From the NCBI RefSeq assembly GCF_033947565.1, contig NZ_JARPVX010000009.1, forward strand, positions 1 to 64,000: a stretch of DNA of 64,000 nucleotides. The letters are read 5' to 3'. Positions within the stretch are counted from its first letter, which is position 1; every line of letters begins with the position of its first letter. A program made the position numbers and the translations under genes. Below are positions 16,323 through 26,459 of this stretch, piece after piece. Under the pieces are notes generated by a model. The model did not search any database. It was not told the DNA's origin and saw nothing but the letters and a program-made list of their open reading frames with translations. Source of the DNA: Lichenihabitans sp033947565 (GTDB lineage Bacteria > Pseudomonadota > Alphaproteobacteria > Rhizobiales > Beijerinckiaceae).

Positions 16323-19073
16323 TCAGCGGTCGCGCAGGAGGACCGCGATCGGCACGGTGGCGAAAAGCTCCGCGGCCTGAAGGGTGGTGCCGTCCGACGT
16401 CAATTGACGGTCGGTCAGCACGTCGCGCCATGTCGCGCCACCGGCGCCATGCAGCTGGATCCTGCCCGAGGGGCCGCCATGCGACCGGTGCCGCGCCGGA
16501 AAGCGGGCCACCGCCACCACGAGCGCGTCACCGTCATGCCGGCGCTCGAAGGCGACGGTGTCGTCCGACGATGCGTGCAGGGGCTGGTAATCGCCTGCGG
16601 CAAACAGCCCCGGGTGCTGGGCACGCAGGTGCAGAAGGCGGGTCAGCACGGCCAGCTTGATGCCGCCGTCGAGCCAGCGCGGCAGCAGATCGCCGATGGG
16701 CGTCGCCGCCACAGCGTCGAGCAGGGCCGCCCGGGCCTCGAAATCGACCGAGCGCCGGTTGTCCGGGTCGACCATCGACAGGTCCCACAATTCGGTGCCC
16801 TGGTAGATGTCGGGCACGCCCGGCAGGGTCAGCTTCAGGGTCGTCTGGATCAGGCTGTTGGCCACCCCGAGTTCCGCCACGCGCGCCGCGAATGGCAGGA
16901 AGGCCGGCAGGAACTCGGCCGACCGCGATCCCGTCAACGCTTCGTCGATGAAGGCGAGGGTCTTGCCTTCATAATCCTCGTTGGGGGCCGCCCAGGACGA
17001 ATGCAGCTTCGCTTCGCGCATGCTTTTCGTCATGGCGCCCTTCAGGCGCTCCGCATAGGCCTGCACGGCCTCGGGCTGCGGCCGATCGAGCAGTTCCGGC
17101 GGCCATGTGCCGACAAGCGTCTGCAGGATGGCGTAGATGTCGTTGCGGTCGGGCGCCGCATCGGGGTCTGCCTGGCTTTCCTCGATGCCGAGCACGCGGC
17201 TCCAGGTCGGCAACTGCGTCGCCCATTCGTCGGGGATCTCGGACAGCACGGCGAGACGGGCGCGCGTGTCCTCGCCGCGCTTCGTGTCGTGGGTCGAGGT
17301 GCCCAGCATGGCGTTCGGCCAGTGTTTGGCGCGCTCTGCATTGGCCTTGTGGAAATCGTCGAGCGACGTTTCGAACTTCTGCGGGTGGCCGCCGACCTCG
17401 TTCAGCGCGATGAAGCGGTTGTAGCGGTAGAAGGCCGTATCCTCGAGACCCTTGGCCATCACCGGGCCGCTATATTGCTGCAGCTTCATGGCACAGCGCA
17501 GCACGGCGCTGCGGCTATAGCCGGAGCCCGGCTGCGCCACGAGGTCGCCGGTCAGGATCGCAGTGACGAAGCTGTAGACCGAAGGGTCGATCGAGCCTTC
17601 GTATTTGCGGGCCTGGCTGACGGCCTGATCCACCGTGAAGCGATCGAACCAGGTCGGCTCGCCTTCGAAGTCGAGATAGGTGCGGTAGACCGGGAAGCTT
17701 GCCACCACCTCACGGATGGCGCGCCGCAGGATGTTGCGGGTGAAGTCGGCGGTGGCGGGCTTCTGCAGCGCGATCGCCACGGCGGCCTTGGCGAGCCCGT
17801 TCAGCTCGCCCGCCATCTCATTGTCCATGATGCGCTTCTTGCACTCGCGCAGGATGCGGTTGAAGCCCTTGGTTTCGCCCGTGAAATTCGCGTAGATGCG
17901 GCTGAAGGCCCCTTCGTTGCGGGCGTCCAGCATGACGCCAAGCAGCAGGTTCGTCACCTCGTAGCCGGTTGTGCCCTGGATGGGCCATTCCGGTTGCAGC
18001 TTTTCATGGTCGGCCAGAATCTTCTCGACCACCAGATAGAAGGGCTGCCCGTCGGGGGACGGCGGCGCCTTTTCACGCAGACGGTCGAGGTAGCCCTTGG
18101 GGTCGAGCAGGCCGTCGATGTGGTCGATGCGCAGGCCATCGATGATGCCGCGGCGGAGCAGGTCGAAGACGAGGCGGTGCGAATCGTCGAACACGACCGG
18201 CACCTCCATGCGCAGGCCTGCCAGTTCGGCGATGTTGAAGAAGCGCCGGTAGTTGATGTCGTCGGCCGCGACGCGGAAATGCGCCGGGCGCCAATGCTGC
18301 TGCCGGATCAGGGCGTCGAGCCGCGCCCAGGTGCCGGCTTCGCCAGGCTTGCCGTTGAACAGCGCCACGGCGTCTTCGACGGACTTGCGGGCCGCCGGGC
18401 GCTCCTGCGTGGCCTTGGCCAGAATGCCTTTCAGCTCTTCGGCGCGTTCGCGCTGTTGCGGGCGCCAGTTCGGCAACGCCGAAAATTCGTCGCCGAGCCG
18501 CTCGAGGCCCCGGCTGCCGGCGCCCAGGATCGTGGCGTAATGCAGCGGCGACACCGGCAGCTTGTGGTTGTCATAGGCCCAGACCGCGAAGCTGCCCGTG
18601 TCGGCGTCGTATTTCAGCATCAACTGGCCGGCTTCGAGTTCGGCCCCGTATTGCTGACCCAGGAACGGCACGAGCACGCTGTTCTTCAGGTCAGGGCGGT
18701 CAGGGTTCCACTCGATGTCGAACCAGCCCGCATGCACCGCATCGGGACCCCATTCCAGCACATCGAGCCAGACAGGGCTGTCGGCACCGCCAACGCCCAT
18801 GTGGTTCGGCACGAAGTCGAGCACCTGGTTGAGGCCGGCCGCCTTCAGGGCCTCATGCATGCGCTCGAACGCCGCCTCGCCGCCAAGTTCCGGGTTGAGG
18901 GCGTTGTGGTCGGTGATGTCGTAGCCGTGGGTCGAACCCGGCCGCGCCTTCAGGTAGGGCGAGGCGTACAGATGGCTGATGCCGAGCTTGGCCAGATAGG
19001 GCGCGAGCTTGGCGGCATCGTCGAAGCCGAAGTCGGGCGTGAACTGGAAACGGTATGTGGCGCGCGGCGTCAT
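16323..19073 (-). CDS. treY: Maltooligosyltrehalose synthase TreY
   Basis: GH13-family intramolecular transglucosylase that turns the reducing-end alpha-1,4 bond of maltodextrins into an alpha,alpha-1,1 trehalosyl end. The 916-residue product starts with TYRFQFTPDFGFDDAA and HLYASPYLKARPGSTHGYD, typical of TreY, and carries GLRIDHIDGLLDP with the catalytic Asp. It is the last gene of a treX-treZ-treY string on the minus strand, 127 bp after treZ. The product is handed to TreZ, which releases trehalose. Confidence 0.95.
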   Translation of the reverse strand: MTPRATYRFQFTPDFGFDDAAKLAPYLAKLGISHLYASPYLKARPGSTHGYDITDHNALNPELGGEAAFERMHEALKAAGLNQVLDFVPNHMGVGGADSPVWLDVLEWGPDAVHAGWFDIEWNPDRPDLKNSVLVPFLGQQYGAELEAGQLMLKYDADTGSFAVWAYDNHKLPVSPLHYATILGAGSRGLERLGDEFSALPNWRPQQRERAEELKGILAKATQERPAARKSVEDAVALFNGKPGEAGTWARLDALIRQQHWRPAHFRVAADDINYRRFFNIAELAGLRMEVPVVFDDSHRLVFDLLRRGIIDGLRIDHIDGLLDPKGYLDRLREKAPPSPDGQPFYLVVEKILADHEKLQPEWPIQGTTGYEVTNLLLGVMLDARNEGAFSRIYANFTGETKGFNRILRECKKRIMDNEMAGELNGLAKAAVAIALQKPATADFTRNILRRAIREVVASFPVYRTYLDFEGEPTWFDRFTVDQAVSQARKYEGSIDPSVYSFVTAILTGDLVAQPGSGYSRSAVLRCAMKLQQYSGPVMAKGLEDTAFYRYNRFIALNEVGGHPQKFETSLDDFHKANAERAKHWPNAMLGTSTHDTKRGEDTRARLAVLSEIPDEWATQLPTWSRVLGIEESQADPDAAPDRNDIYAILQTLVGTWPPELLDRPQPEAVQAYAERLKGAMTKSMREAKLHSSWAAPNEDYEGKTLAFIDEALTGSRSAEFLPAFLPFAARVAELGVANSLIQTTLKLTLPGVPDIYQGTELWDLSMVDPDNRRSVDFEARAALLDAVAATPIGDLLPRWLDGGIKLAVLTRLLHLRAQHPGLFAAGDYQPLHASSDDTVAFERRHDGDALVVAVARFPARHRSHGGPSGRIQLHGAGGATWRDVLTDRQLTSDGTTLQAAELFATVPIAVLLRDR

Positions 19074-19200
19074 GGGGGGGAACCTCCGGGCGTCGGTGGA
19101 ACGGGGTCCGAACCGAAGCGGGCCTTGACATGGAACACGCGCCGCAGATGTCGGCGGCGCGTCGAAGCGTGGTGGGCGGGCGCGGGCGCGCGCCCTTTGT

Positions 19201-21030
19201 CTACCGGGTCGGCTGCTGCACGGTCCAGCGTACCGACCAGGGTCCGAGGCGTCGGGCTTCGGCCTGGCCTTCGAGCCACAGCTCCGTGCCAGATGGCGCC
19301 TCGAAACCGTCCTGCGGGTCTGCCTTCAAGTTGGCGTCGAGGTGGAGGCGCGTGCCGTCCCGGGTGGTCCAGGTCACCGCGACGGCGCCAGGGCCCAGCG
19401 TCCGGAAGGTCGCCGCATGGCCATCCATGCTGCGCGTCAGGGGCACCATAGAGGTGCGGCGCACCGCAAGGATGCGCCGGGTCCAGGCGAGCTGGTCGTG
19501 GTGTGGCGCCTGATCGATCTCGTCCCATTTCAGCTTGGAGGCCACGAAGGTTTCGGCGGCTTCCGGGTCCGGGATGCGTTCCCGCATGGCGGGATCCTGG
19601 AATTCCGGGAAGCGCTTGAATTCTTCGCGCCGTCCGGTCCGCACCGCTTCGGCAAGCTCGCCCTCGAAGTCGCAGAAGAACAGGAACGGCGTCGAAGCCC
19701 CCCATTCCTCTCCCATGAACAGCATCGGGATCTGCGGCAGCAGAAAAGCGACGGCCGACACGGCCCGCAGGGCACCCGGCTTCGCCACGGCGCCGATGCG
19801 TTCGCCGAAGGCGCGGTTGCCGATCTGGTCATGGTTCTGCAGGAAGGCCACAAAGGCGCCGGGCGGCAGGCCGGCGCTCGGCTCGCCGCGTTCGCTGTCT
19901 CGATAGGGCATGAACTCGCCCTGATAGGCAAAACCCTCCGCCAGCGCCCGGCCGAGCAGCTCGGTCTTGTTCGCATAGGCCTCATAATAGCCGCGGTCCT
20001 CGCCGGTCGCGGCAACATGCAACACGTGATGGACGTCGTCGTTCCATTGCGCCGTGTAGCGGCCGAGGCTGCCGTCGTGGTCCCGCTTGAGGCGGCTCGC
20101 CACGTTGTCCTCGTTCTCGAGGAGGAGGTGGATCGGCCGTTCGGTGACGCTGTTTCGTACGGTTTCGACCAGCTCGCGCAGCAGGTGCAGGTCGCTGTCG
20201 TCCAAAATGGCATGCACGGCGTCGAAGCGGAGGCCGTCGAGGTGGAACTCCGTCAGCCAATACAGGGCGTTGCCGATGAAATAGTCGCGCACCGGCCCGC
20301 TATGGTCGCCATCGACGTTGACGGCGGCGCCCCAGGGCGTGTGGTGCCGCTCGGTGAAGAACCCCGGCGCATAGGCCCCGAGGTAATTTCCGTCCGGCCC
20401 GAAGTGGTTGTACACCACGTCGAGGATCACCGCGATGCCGCGCCCGTGAGCGGCCGACACGAAGGCCTTGAAGTCTTCCGGCCGGCCGTAGGTGGCGTCG
20501 GGCGCGTAAGGCAGAACCCCGTCGTAGCCCCAATTGCGCAGGCCCGGGAAATCCGACACCGGCATCACCTCGACCGCCGTGACTCCGAGGGCCGCCAGAT
20601 GGTCGAGCTTGCCGATCGCGGCCTGGAAGGTCCCCTCCGGCGTGAAGGTACCGATGTGGAGCTCATAAAGCACCACCTCGTGCCAATCGCGCCCCGCCCA
20701 GTCGCGGTCGGACCAGACAAAGGCAGCGGGGTCGACGACCTCGCTGGCGCCATGCACGTCATCCGGCTGGAACCGGGACGCGGGGTCCGGCACCAGCAGG
20801 CCGTCAGGCAGGCCGAAACGGTAACGCGTGCCGGGCCCGGCCTCGGGCACCAGCACTTCCTTCCAGCCTTCGGCCTTGACCGACATGGGGTGGCGCGATG
20901 CGCCAGCCCCTTCGATCACCAGGTCGATCGAGTCGTGTTTCGGCGCCCAAAGTCGAAACAGCGTGCCCTCGCCGGGCCGCCATTCCACGCCGTGGGGCGC
21001 CGCGCTCTGCGGCGCGGTCGCGTTGGTCAT
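19201..21030 (-). CDS. treZ: Maltooligosyltrehalose trehalohydrolase TreZ
   Basis: GH13 enzyme that hydrolyses trehalose from maltooligosyltrehalose. The 609-residue product has an N-terminal CBM48-like beta domain (WRPGEGTLFRLWAP), then the catalytic barrel with GLRFDAVHAI (nucleophile Asp), LLLENEDN (Glu acid) and QNHDQIGN (third Asp). The start is the ATG at 21030, eight bases after the treX stop, so the two are co-transcribed. A longer in-frame opening to 21201 lies inside treX and is not coding. Confidence 0.94.
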   Translation of the reverse strand: MTNATAPQSAAPHGVEWRPGEGTLFRLWAPKHDSIDLVIEGAGASRHPMSVKAEGWKEVLVPEAGPGTRYRFGLPDGLLVPDPASRFQPDDVHGASEVVDPAAFVWSDRDWAGRDWHEVVLYELHIGTFTPEGTFQAAIGKLDHLAALGVTAVEVMPVSDFPGLRNWGYDGVLPYAPDATYGRPEDFKAFVSAAHGRGIAVILDVVYNHFGPDGNYLGAYAPGFFTERHHTPWGAAVNVDGDHSGPVRDYFIGNALYWLTEFHLDGLRFDAVHAILDDSDLHLLRELVETVRNSVTERPIHLLLENEDNVASRLKRDHDGSLGRYTAQWNDDVHHVLHVAATGEDRGYYEAYANKTELLGRALAEGFAYQGEFMPYRDSERGEPSAGLPPGAFVAFLQNHDQIGNRAFGERIGAVAKPGALRAVSAVAFLLPQIPMLFMGEEWGASTPFLFFCDFEGELAEAVRTGRREEFKRFPEFQDPAMRERIPDPEAAETFVASKLKWDEIDQAPHHDQLAWTRRILAVRRTSMVPLTRSMDGHAATFRTLGPGAVAVTWTTRDGTRLHLDANLKADPQDGFEAPSGTELWLEGQAEARRLGPWSVRWTVQQPTR

Positions 21031-21038
21031 CGTATGTC

Positions 21039-23207
21039 CTATTCTTCGACGGTCTTGCGCTTCGGATCGGGCTCGGGCGCCGGATGGCGCGTGTTGAGCA
21101 CGAAGAGCGACAGGGTGCGCGGGCCAAGCTCGTAGGTAGCGCCGATCTTGAACTTTTCGCGCTTTTCCTCTGGGTCGTTTGTGTCGAGCAGCAGGGTCCA
21201 CTCCTTGCCATCCGGCTCATCGGGCAGCGTGAAGTCGATCTCTTCGAAATGGGCGTTGAGCAGCAGCAGCACTGTCGCATGATCGCCCTGCTGCGGCACC
21301 GAATGAATCTGGGCCCGGCCGTCCATCAGCATGCCGACACATTTGGCGTAATCGGTCCAGTCTTCCTGCCGTTCGTCCTCGCCGTCGGGCCGGATCCAGC
21401 GCACGTCGTGGACGCCGTGCTCTTGGTCGAGCTCGCCCGTGTAGAAGCGATTGCGGCGCAGCACAGGATATTTGTGCCGCAGCGCCACGCAGCGCTTGGT
21501 GAAGGTGAGCAGCTTATCACCGTAATCACCAATATCCCAATTGACCCAGGAAATCTCGTTGTCCTGGCAATAAGCATTGTTGTTGCCGAGCGACGAGCGT
21601 CCGAACTCATCGCCGGCCAGGATCATCGGCGTGCCCTGCGAGAACAACAGCGTCGCCATCAGGTTGCGATTCTGGCGTGACCGCAGCTCGAGGATGGCCT
21701 CGTCTTCGGTCGGGCCCTCGACGCCGCAGTTCCACGAGCGGTTGTCGCTGTTGCCGTCCTGGCTGTTCTCGCCGTTGGCCTCGTTGTGCTTCTCGTTATA
21801 GGTGACGACGTCCTTCATGGTGAAGCCGTCGTGGGCCGACACGAAGTTGATGCACGACCAGGGCCGGCGGCCGTCGTTATTGAATGTGTCCTCCGAGGCG
21901 CACAACCGCGACGTGATGGAGCCGATCGAAGCCTGGCCGCGCCAAAAATCGCGCACGTCGTCGCGGAACCGATCGGTCCACTCCGCCCAGCCCGGCGGGA
22001 AGTTGCCGACCTGATAGCCACCCGGCCCGATATCCCAGGGCTCCGCGATCAGCTTGGCGGTGGAAAGCACCGGGTCGGTCGAGCACACCTGCAAAAAGGC
22101 GCTGCGCTTGTCGAAGCCCTGCGGGCCGCGGGCCAGGCTCGAGGCGAGATCGAAGCGGAAGCCGTCGATGTGCATCTCCTGCACCCAGTAGCGGAGCGAA
22201 TCCACCACCATGCCCATGACGCGCGGATGGGCGAGGTTGAAGGTGTTCCCGGTGCCGGTGTCGTTGTTGTAGTAGCGCGGGTTGTCGGGCTGCAGATGGT
22301 AGTAGGACACGTTGTCGATGCCCTTAAACGACAAGGTCGGTCCGCGCTCGTTGCCTTCCGCCGTGTGGTTGTAGACGACGTCGAGGATCACCTCGAGGCC
22401 CGCGTCGTGGAAGCGGGCCACCATGTTCTTGAATTCCTGCACGCTGCTCAGCGGGTCGGCCGAATAGCGCGGATCGGGCGCGAAGAAGCCGATCGTGTTG
22501 TAGCCCCAGAAGTTGGTGAGGTTCTTGTCGGTCAGGAACTTGTCGGTGACGAAGGTATGGATCGGCAGCAGCTCGACCGCCGTGACGCCGAGGTCCTTGA
22601 TGTGGCGGATCGATTCCTTGCTGGCGAGCCCTTCATAGGTGCCGCGCAGCTCTTCCGGAACGCCTGTGTTCAGCTTGGTGAAACCACGCACGTGGGTTTC
22701 GTAGATAACGGTGTCGGACCACTTGTGACGCGGGTTCTTGCGTTGCCATTCGCCCGCCTGATGGGTGTCGGCCACGATGCACTTCGGCATGAAAGGCGCG
22801 CTGTCGCGCTCATCGAAGCTCAGGTCGTCGCCCGATTCCATATTGTAGCCGAACAAGGCCGCATCCCAGACGAGGTCGCCGAAATGGGCGCGGGCGTAGG
22901 GGTCGAGCAGCAGCTTGTTCGGGTTGAAGCGGTGCCCCTGCGCGGGCTCGTAGGCGCCGTGGACCCGGTAACCGTAGAGCTGGCCGGGCTTCACCTCCGG
23001 CAGATAGCCATGGAAGATCTGGTCGGTATATTCCGGCAGGGCGATGCGGGCCGTTTCCGTCTTGCCGGTGCTGTCGAAGAGACACAACTCGACCTTGGTG
23101 GCATGCGCCGAGAACAGCGTGAAATTGGTGCCACGGCCATCCCAAAGGGCGCCGTGAGGATGCGGAGAGCCTTCTTGCAGACCGCGCTCACGGATCATCA
23201 TATTCAT
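21039..23207 (-). CDS. glgX: Glycogen debranching enzyme GlgX/TreX
   Basis: Isoamylase-type GH13 debranching enzyme (722 residues) that cleaves alpha-1,6 branches to feed linear maltodextrins to TreY. CBM48-like N-terminus (SPHPHGALWDGRGTNFTLFS), then GFRFDLASSLARG, LIAEPWD and SAHDGFTMKD with the catalytic Asp, Glu and Asp. The ATG at 23207 is preceded by AAGGGGAC. It is the first gene of the trehalose operon, and it diverges from a small unknown gene. No glycogen synthase or branching gene is in the window. Confidence 0.94.
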   Translation of the reverse strand: MNMMIRERGLQEGSPHPHGALWDGRGTNFTLFSAHATKVELCLFDSTGKTETARIALPEYTDQIFHGYLPEVKPGQLYGYRVHGAYEPAQGHRFNPNKLLLDPYARAHFGDLVWDAALFGYNMESGDDLSFDERDSAPFMPKCIVADTHQAGEWQRKNPRHKWSDTVIYETHVRGFTKLNTGVPEELRGTYEGLASKESIRHIKDLGVTAVELLPIHTFVTDKFLTDKNLTNFWGYNTIGFFAPDPRYSADPLSSVQEFKNMVARFHDAGLEVILDVVYNHTAEGNERGPTLSFKGIDNVSYYHLQPDNPRYYNNDTGTGNTFNLAHPRVMGMVVDSLRYWVQEMHIDGFRFDLASSLARGPQGFDKRSAFLQVCSTDPVLSTAKLIAEPWDIGPGGYQVGNFPPGWAEWTDRFRDDVRDFWRGQASIGSITSRLCASEDTFNNDGRRPWSCINFVSAHDGFTMKDVVTYNEKHNEANGENSQDGNSDNRSWNCGVEGPTEDEAILELRSRQNRNLMATLLFSQGTPMILAGDEFGRSSLGNNNAYCQDNEISWVNWDIGDYGDKLLTFTKRCVALRHKYPVLRRNRFYTGELDQEHGVHDVRWIRPDGEDERQEDWTDYAKCVGMLMDGRAQIHSVPQQGDHATVLLLLNAHFEEIDFTLPDEPDGKEWTLLLDTNDPEEKREKFKIGATYELGPRTLSLFVLNTRHPAPEPDPKRKTVEE

Positions 23208-23357
23208 TCTGTCCCCTTCGGATCGACTGTGCCGCGTAAGGCTATGCTCACGCTTACCCGACCGCCAACGCGCCAAACGGGAAAAGTTTGCGCCGCAATA
23301 TCGCCGCATGTCGATTCAAGCCGCGGGATCGAAACACCGGGCTGAAAGGATGGCAGG

Positions 23358-23579
23358 ATGAACGCGACCCCCTCGCTGGAGGCCATGACCCATGCCGAGG
23401 CGCTGGCCTATAACCAGGGCATCGAGGCCGTGCTGGCCGTCGCGCGTCGAAGCGCCACGGCGATCGCCGGTTCGAGCCGACGGCGGGTGCAGGACGATTT
23501 CGCCGTGGCGGCGCTGGCTGCGTTGGCGGAAGCCGCGCGCGGCCTGCTGATCCCTCTTCCGGGGCAGTCGGCGCCTTGA
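23358..23579 (+). CDS. Small alanine-rich protein of unknown function, 73 aa
   Basis: Not recognised. The ATG at 23358 follows AAAGGATGGCAGG. The product is predicted helical, with MTHAEALAYNQGIEAVLAVARR and then a charged stretch ending in an Ala/Leu-rich helix. It has no signal peptide or membrane segment. It is divergent from glgX, with about 150 bp between the starts, and convergent with the TadG-like gene 17 bp downstream. Good coding composition and ribosome site make it likely real. Confidence 0.6.
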   Translation: MNATPSLEAMTHAEALAYNQGIEAVLAVARRSATAIAGSSRRRVQDDFAVAALAALAEAARGLLIPLPGQSAP

Positions 23580-23595
23580 TGGGCGGCAGCGCCCC

Positions 23596-25308
23596 TTATT
23601 GCACCAGCAGGCCTTGCCCGCAGCGCACCCCGGTGACCGAGGTCGTTGCGGTGCCGACCGACACCCCCATCAGCGCCAGGATGCGCTCCAGGGCCAGGTC
23701 GATCGGCGTCGCGGCGGCCACTAGGGCTGCCTGCACGGCGGTGTTCAACCCGGGGATCGGCAGCTTCGCGCCCAGCAGGCTGACGGTCAGGCTGGTGTTG
23801 CGCATCGCTCCGGCCAGGGTGTCGGCCAGGCTGACGGGCGTCGCCACGGTTTTGCGGGTTCCGGCCAGGATGTCGGCGGCCGTGAAGGCGACCGGGATGG
23901 GGCTGATGGCCGCCATGGCGGCCTGACCGCTCGCGCCGACGCTGACAAGACCGGGAACGTTCAACACCAGGGCAGGATCGAGCGTGGGCGTCACGGCGAG
24001 GCGCGACACGTCGGCCGCCGCGATCGACCCGATCCGCACGCTGGCCAGGCCGGGTGTGACCCCTAGGGTGACGCTGGCCTGGGCGGCCCCCTGGGCGCAG
24101 CTGATCGCGTCCAGGCTGGCGACGGCGGGGGCGCCGTCGAGAACGACCGACACGTTCAGCAGATTGCCCGGCAGGCCCGGGGCTGCGAGCTGCGTCGTCA
24201 AAGCGAGCCGGATCTGCGCCGTGCGCAGGATCGCCCCCTCGGACCCGACGGCGACGAGGCCTGTGCTCTGCGTCGGCTGACCGAGGGCGAACATGAGTTG
24301 CGTGCTGCCGAGGCCCGGCAAGCTGGCGCCGAGATCGAGGCTCATCAACTGCCCGTCGCCGCCGAGCCGGGCCAGCGCGGTCAACAGATCGAGCGCCGAA
24401 ACGCGGGCCGTGACGGGATGGCTCGCGCCCACCGTCACGCTGCTGGCCGCCCCGAAATCGATGATGCGGTCGAGAACGCCGCCACCGGCCGGAGTCGCGG
24501 CCGCCACGTTGCGGATCACCGCGGCCGCGCCGGCATTGCCCGACAGCGTGTCGGCCAGGGCGGCCAGCCCCGCCGAGCGGGTGACGACCTGCGTCGCGAG
24601 CGTGCCGTAGCTTGCCCCCGTCACGCCGATCCGGGTCGCCAGGCCATCGCTGAAGTCGAACAGATCGAGCTTGGCGGCCGCCAGCGACTGATAGTCGAGA
24701 AGCGACAAGGACACGTGAGTGCCGAGAAGGCTGCCGAGCAGCGCGTTCAACAATCCGGCGTCGAGGTCGGCCACGCCGCTCCCGAGCGTAAAGGCGGCGA
24801 GGTCCTGCTTGCGGGCGATCGCGGCGGTGCGGATCGTGAAGCCGTCGCTGCGATCCCCGGTGCCGGCCAGGGCCCGAAGGGCGCTGCCGAAGATGAGGGG
24901 CTGCACGGTGCTGGTGGTGATGCGCACCGCGGTGGCGGCGGCGCTCACGTCCGGCTGGAAGCGGGCCGCGGCGGCGAGGCTGCTATCGGCCACGAAGCGT
25001 CCCGTCTCGACCTGCAGGGAAGCGGTCGCGTAGCCGTTGGCGGTCAGCAGGGCGGTGGCGCTGGCGGCGGCGCGCCCGGGTGTGGCGGCGGCCGCCATGG
25101 CGGCCATGTCGGTTGCGGCCTGTTGCTTGCGCTTGGCGAGAAAGACGGTTCCGCCGTCCAGGCTGATGGCGGTGGTGCCGATCAACACCATGCTGAGGAG
25201 CGCCATCAGGATTGCGGCGGCGGCGTTGCGGTCGGGCCCGAAGGCGCCGAGGTGCCCGCGAAGCCGGTTCAGCAGGGCGCGGGGCGGGAAGGGGGCGCTA
25301 AAGGCCAT
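23596..25308 (-). CDS. TadG-like protein with TadE/TadG N-terminal membrane helix
   Basis: A 570-residue protein with one N-terminal hydrophobic helix (about 31-53) ending in SLDGGTVFLAKRKQQAATD, the layout of TadG and other Flp-pilus accessory proteins. The long remainder is exported, Ala/Leu/Val-rich and low in charge. It overlaps the TadE-like gene by 11 bp. No Flp pilin, secretin or TadA/B/C ATPase or platform genes are in the window, so the pair may act with a distant Tad system or on its own. The surface role is inferred. Confidence 0.78.
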   Translation of the reverse strand: MAFSAPFPPRALLNRLRGHLGAFGPDRNAAAAILMALLSMVLIGTTAISLDGGTVFLAKRKQQAATDMAAMAAAATPGRAAASATALLTANGYATASLQVETGRFVADSSLAAAARFQPDVSAAATAVRITTSTVQPLIFGSALRALAGTGDRSDGFTIRTAAIARKQDLAAFTLGSGVADLDAGLLNALLGSLLGTHVSLSLLDYQSLAAAKLDLFDFSDGLATRIGVTGASYGTLATQVVTRSAGLAALADTLSGNAGAAAVIRNVAAATPAGGGVLDRIIDFGAASSVTVGASHPVTARVSALDLLTALARLGGDGQLMSLDLGASLPGLGSTQLMFALGQPTQSTGLVAVGSEGAILRTAQIRLALTTQLAAPGLPGNLLNVSVVLDGAPAVASLDAISCAQGAAQASVTLGVTPGLASVRIGSIAAADVSRLAVTPTLDPALVLNVPGLVSVGASGQAAMAAISPIPVAFTAADILAGTRKTVATPVSLADTLAGAMRNTSLTVSLLGAKLPIPGLNTAVQAALVAAATPIDLALERILALMGVSVGTATTSVTGVRCGQGLLVQ

Positions 25309-25720
25309 TGCTGGTCATCACCACGGCCGAGCGCAGCAGCCGCGTCGGCAGCGCCGGGATCAGGCGGTTGAACTGGCCGACCACCTGAGACGACAGGTCG
25401 TAGCTGAGCGACACCTGATAGGCCGCCACGGGTGCCGTCAGCGGCGCCGTCGTGACCGAAAGCTGTCGCACGTCGAGGAACGGGTAGGCAGCCACGTGGC
25501 TGGCGACGAAGCTTTGGACGATGTTCGCCCGCTCGCTGTCGCTGAGGCCGCCGACGGAAGCCCGGGCAGCCTCGGCGGCGAGCTGCTGCAGCCCGCTCGC
25601 GATCGCCAGCTCGATGCCGAAGCCGACGGTGCCGAACACGAAAAGCATCAACACCGGCGCCATGAAGGCGAATTCGACCGCCATGCTGCCGTGTCGGGAT
25701 CGGTGGAAAATCAAAAGCAC
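25298..25720 (-). CDS. TadE-like pseudopilin/membrane protein, GTG start
   Basis: A 140-residue TadE-family protein. A short basic N-terminus (HRSRHG) precedes SMAVEFAFMAPVLMLFVFG, where the Glu five residues into the hydrophobic stretch is the usual prepilin-like feature. The rest is periplasmic. It starts at GTG 25720 with GGAGGG eight bases upstream. It is translated just before, and overlapping, the TadG-like gene, so the two probably work together in envelope or pilus assembly. Confidence 0.8.
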   Translation of the reverse strand: MLLIFHRSRHGSMAVEFAFMAPVLMLFVFGTVGFGIELAIASGLQQLAAEAARASVGGLSDSERANIVQSFVASHVAAYPFLDVRQLSVTTAPLTAPVAAYQVSLSYDLSSQVVGQFNRLIPALPTRLLRSAVVMTSNGL

Positions 25721-25913
25721 GTGGCGACCCTCCCTGGACGGGATGATCCTGGCGCCGATCTCCTAACAGCACCTTGTGGTTGTATTGATGATCGCTCCGG
25801 ATCGGTCGGTTCTTTGCGGCGTCCTCGGAAGCCGCTAAATCCCGGGCTCGACCTTGCGGCCGCTTCACGGCTATGAATGCCACATTCGGCGATCAGAATG
25901 CCGGCTCATCGAC

Positions 25914-26459
25914 ATGGGCGAGGCGGATGTGTTGAGCGACGTTGTCCAGTTGCGGACGGAGACTCAGGTGTCCGAAGAGCGTCCGCTCTACGACCTGATC
26001 GAACTGTTGTTCTTCGCATACCGGGATTTCGTCGGCGATGCGGATCGCCTGCTCGAGACCTACGGGTTTGGCCGGGCCCATCACCGGGTGCTGCATTTTG
26101 TCAGCCGCCAACCCGGCATGACGGTGGCGGCGCTGCTTGACCTGTTGCGTATCACCAAGCAGAGCCTGGCCAGGGTGATGAAGGACCTCGTCGATGGCGG
26201 CTTCGTGTCGACCTATGCCGGGCCGACGGATCGGCGGCAGCGGTTGTTGTTCGTGACCCCGAGCGGTCGGGCGCTGGCGGACGATCTGGCGCGCCTGCAA
26301 TCCGAACGGTTCCGCTCGGCCCTGCGCGACCTGCCCGATGATGCGCATCAGCGCGCCATCGAGTTTTTGCTGGCGCTGGTGGACCGCGACGCCCGGGCCG
26401 AGGTCGCGGCCACCGTGTGGCCCGAGTTGGCCACGGTGGCCCAGGTCGGCCGTTCGTGA
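25914..26459 (+). CDS. MarR-family transcriptional regulator (PetP-like context)
   Basis: A winged-helix MarR regulator of about 181 residues. The recognition region is QPGMTVAALLDLLRITKQSLARVMKDLVDGGFV, with the wing at DRRQRLLFVTPSGRAL. The ATG at 25914 is chosen; the frame is open to 25854 without a better ribosome site. It overlaps the downstream response regulator by 4 bp. A MarR gene coupled to an OmpR-type regulator is the arrangement of petP-petR in Rhodobacter capsulatus. Homology to PetP is suggested by order, not shown. Confidence 0.88.
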   Translation: MGEADVLSDVVQLRTETQVSEERPLYDLIELLFFAYRDFVGDADRLLETYGFGRAHHRVLHFVSRQPGMTVAALLDLLRITKQSLARVMKDLVDGGFVSTYAGPTDRRQRLLFVTPSGRALADDLARLQSERFRSALRDLPDDAHQRAIEFLLALVDRDARAEVAATVWPELATVAQVGRS

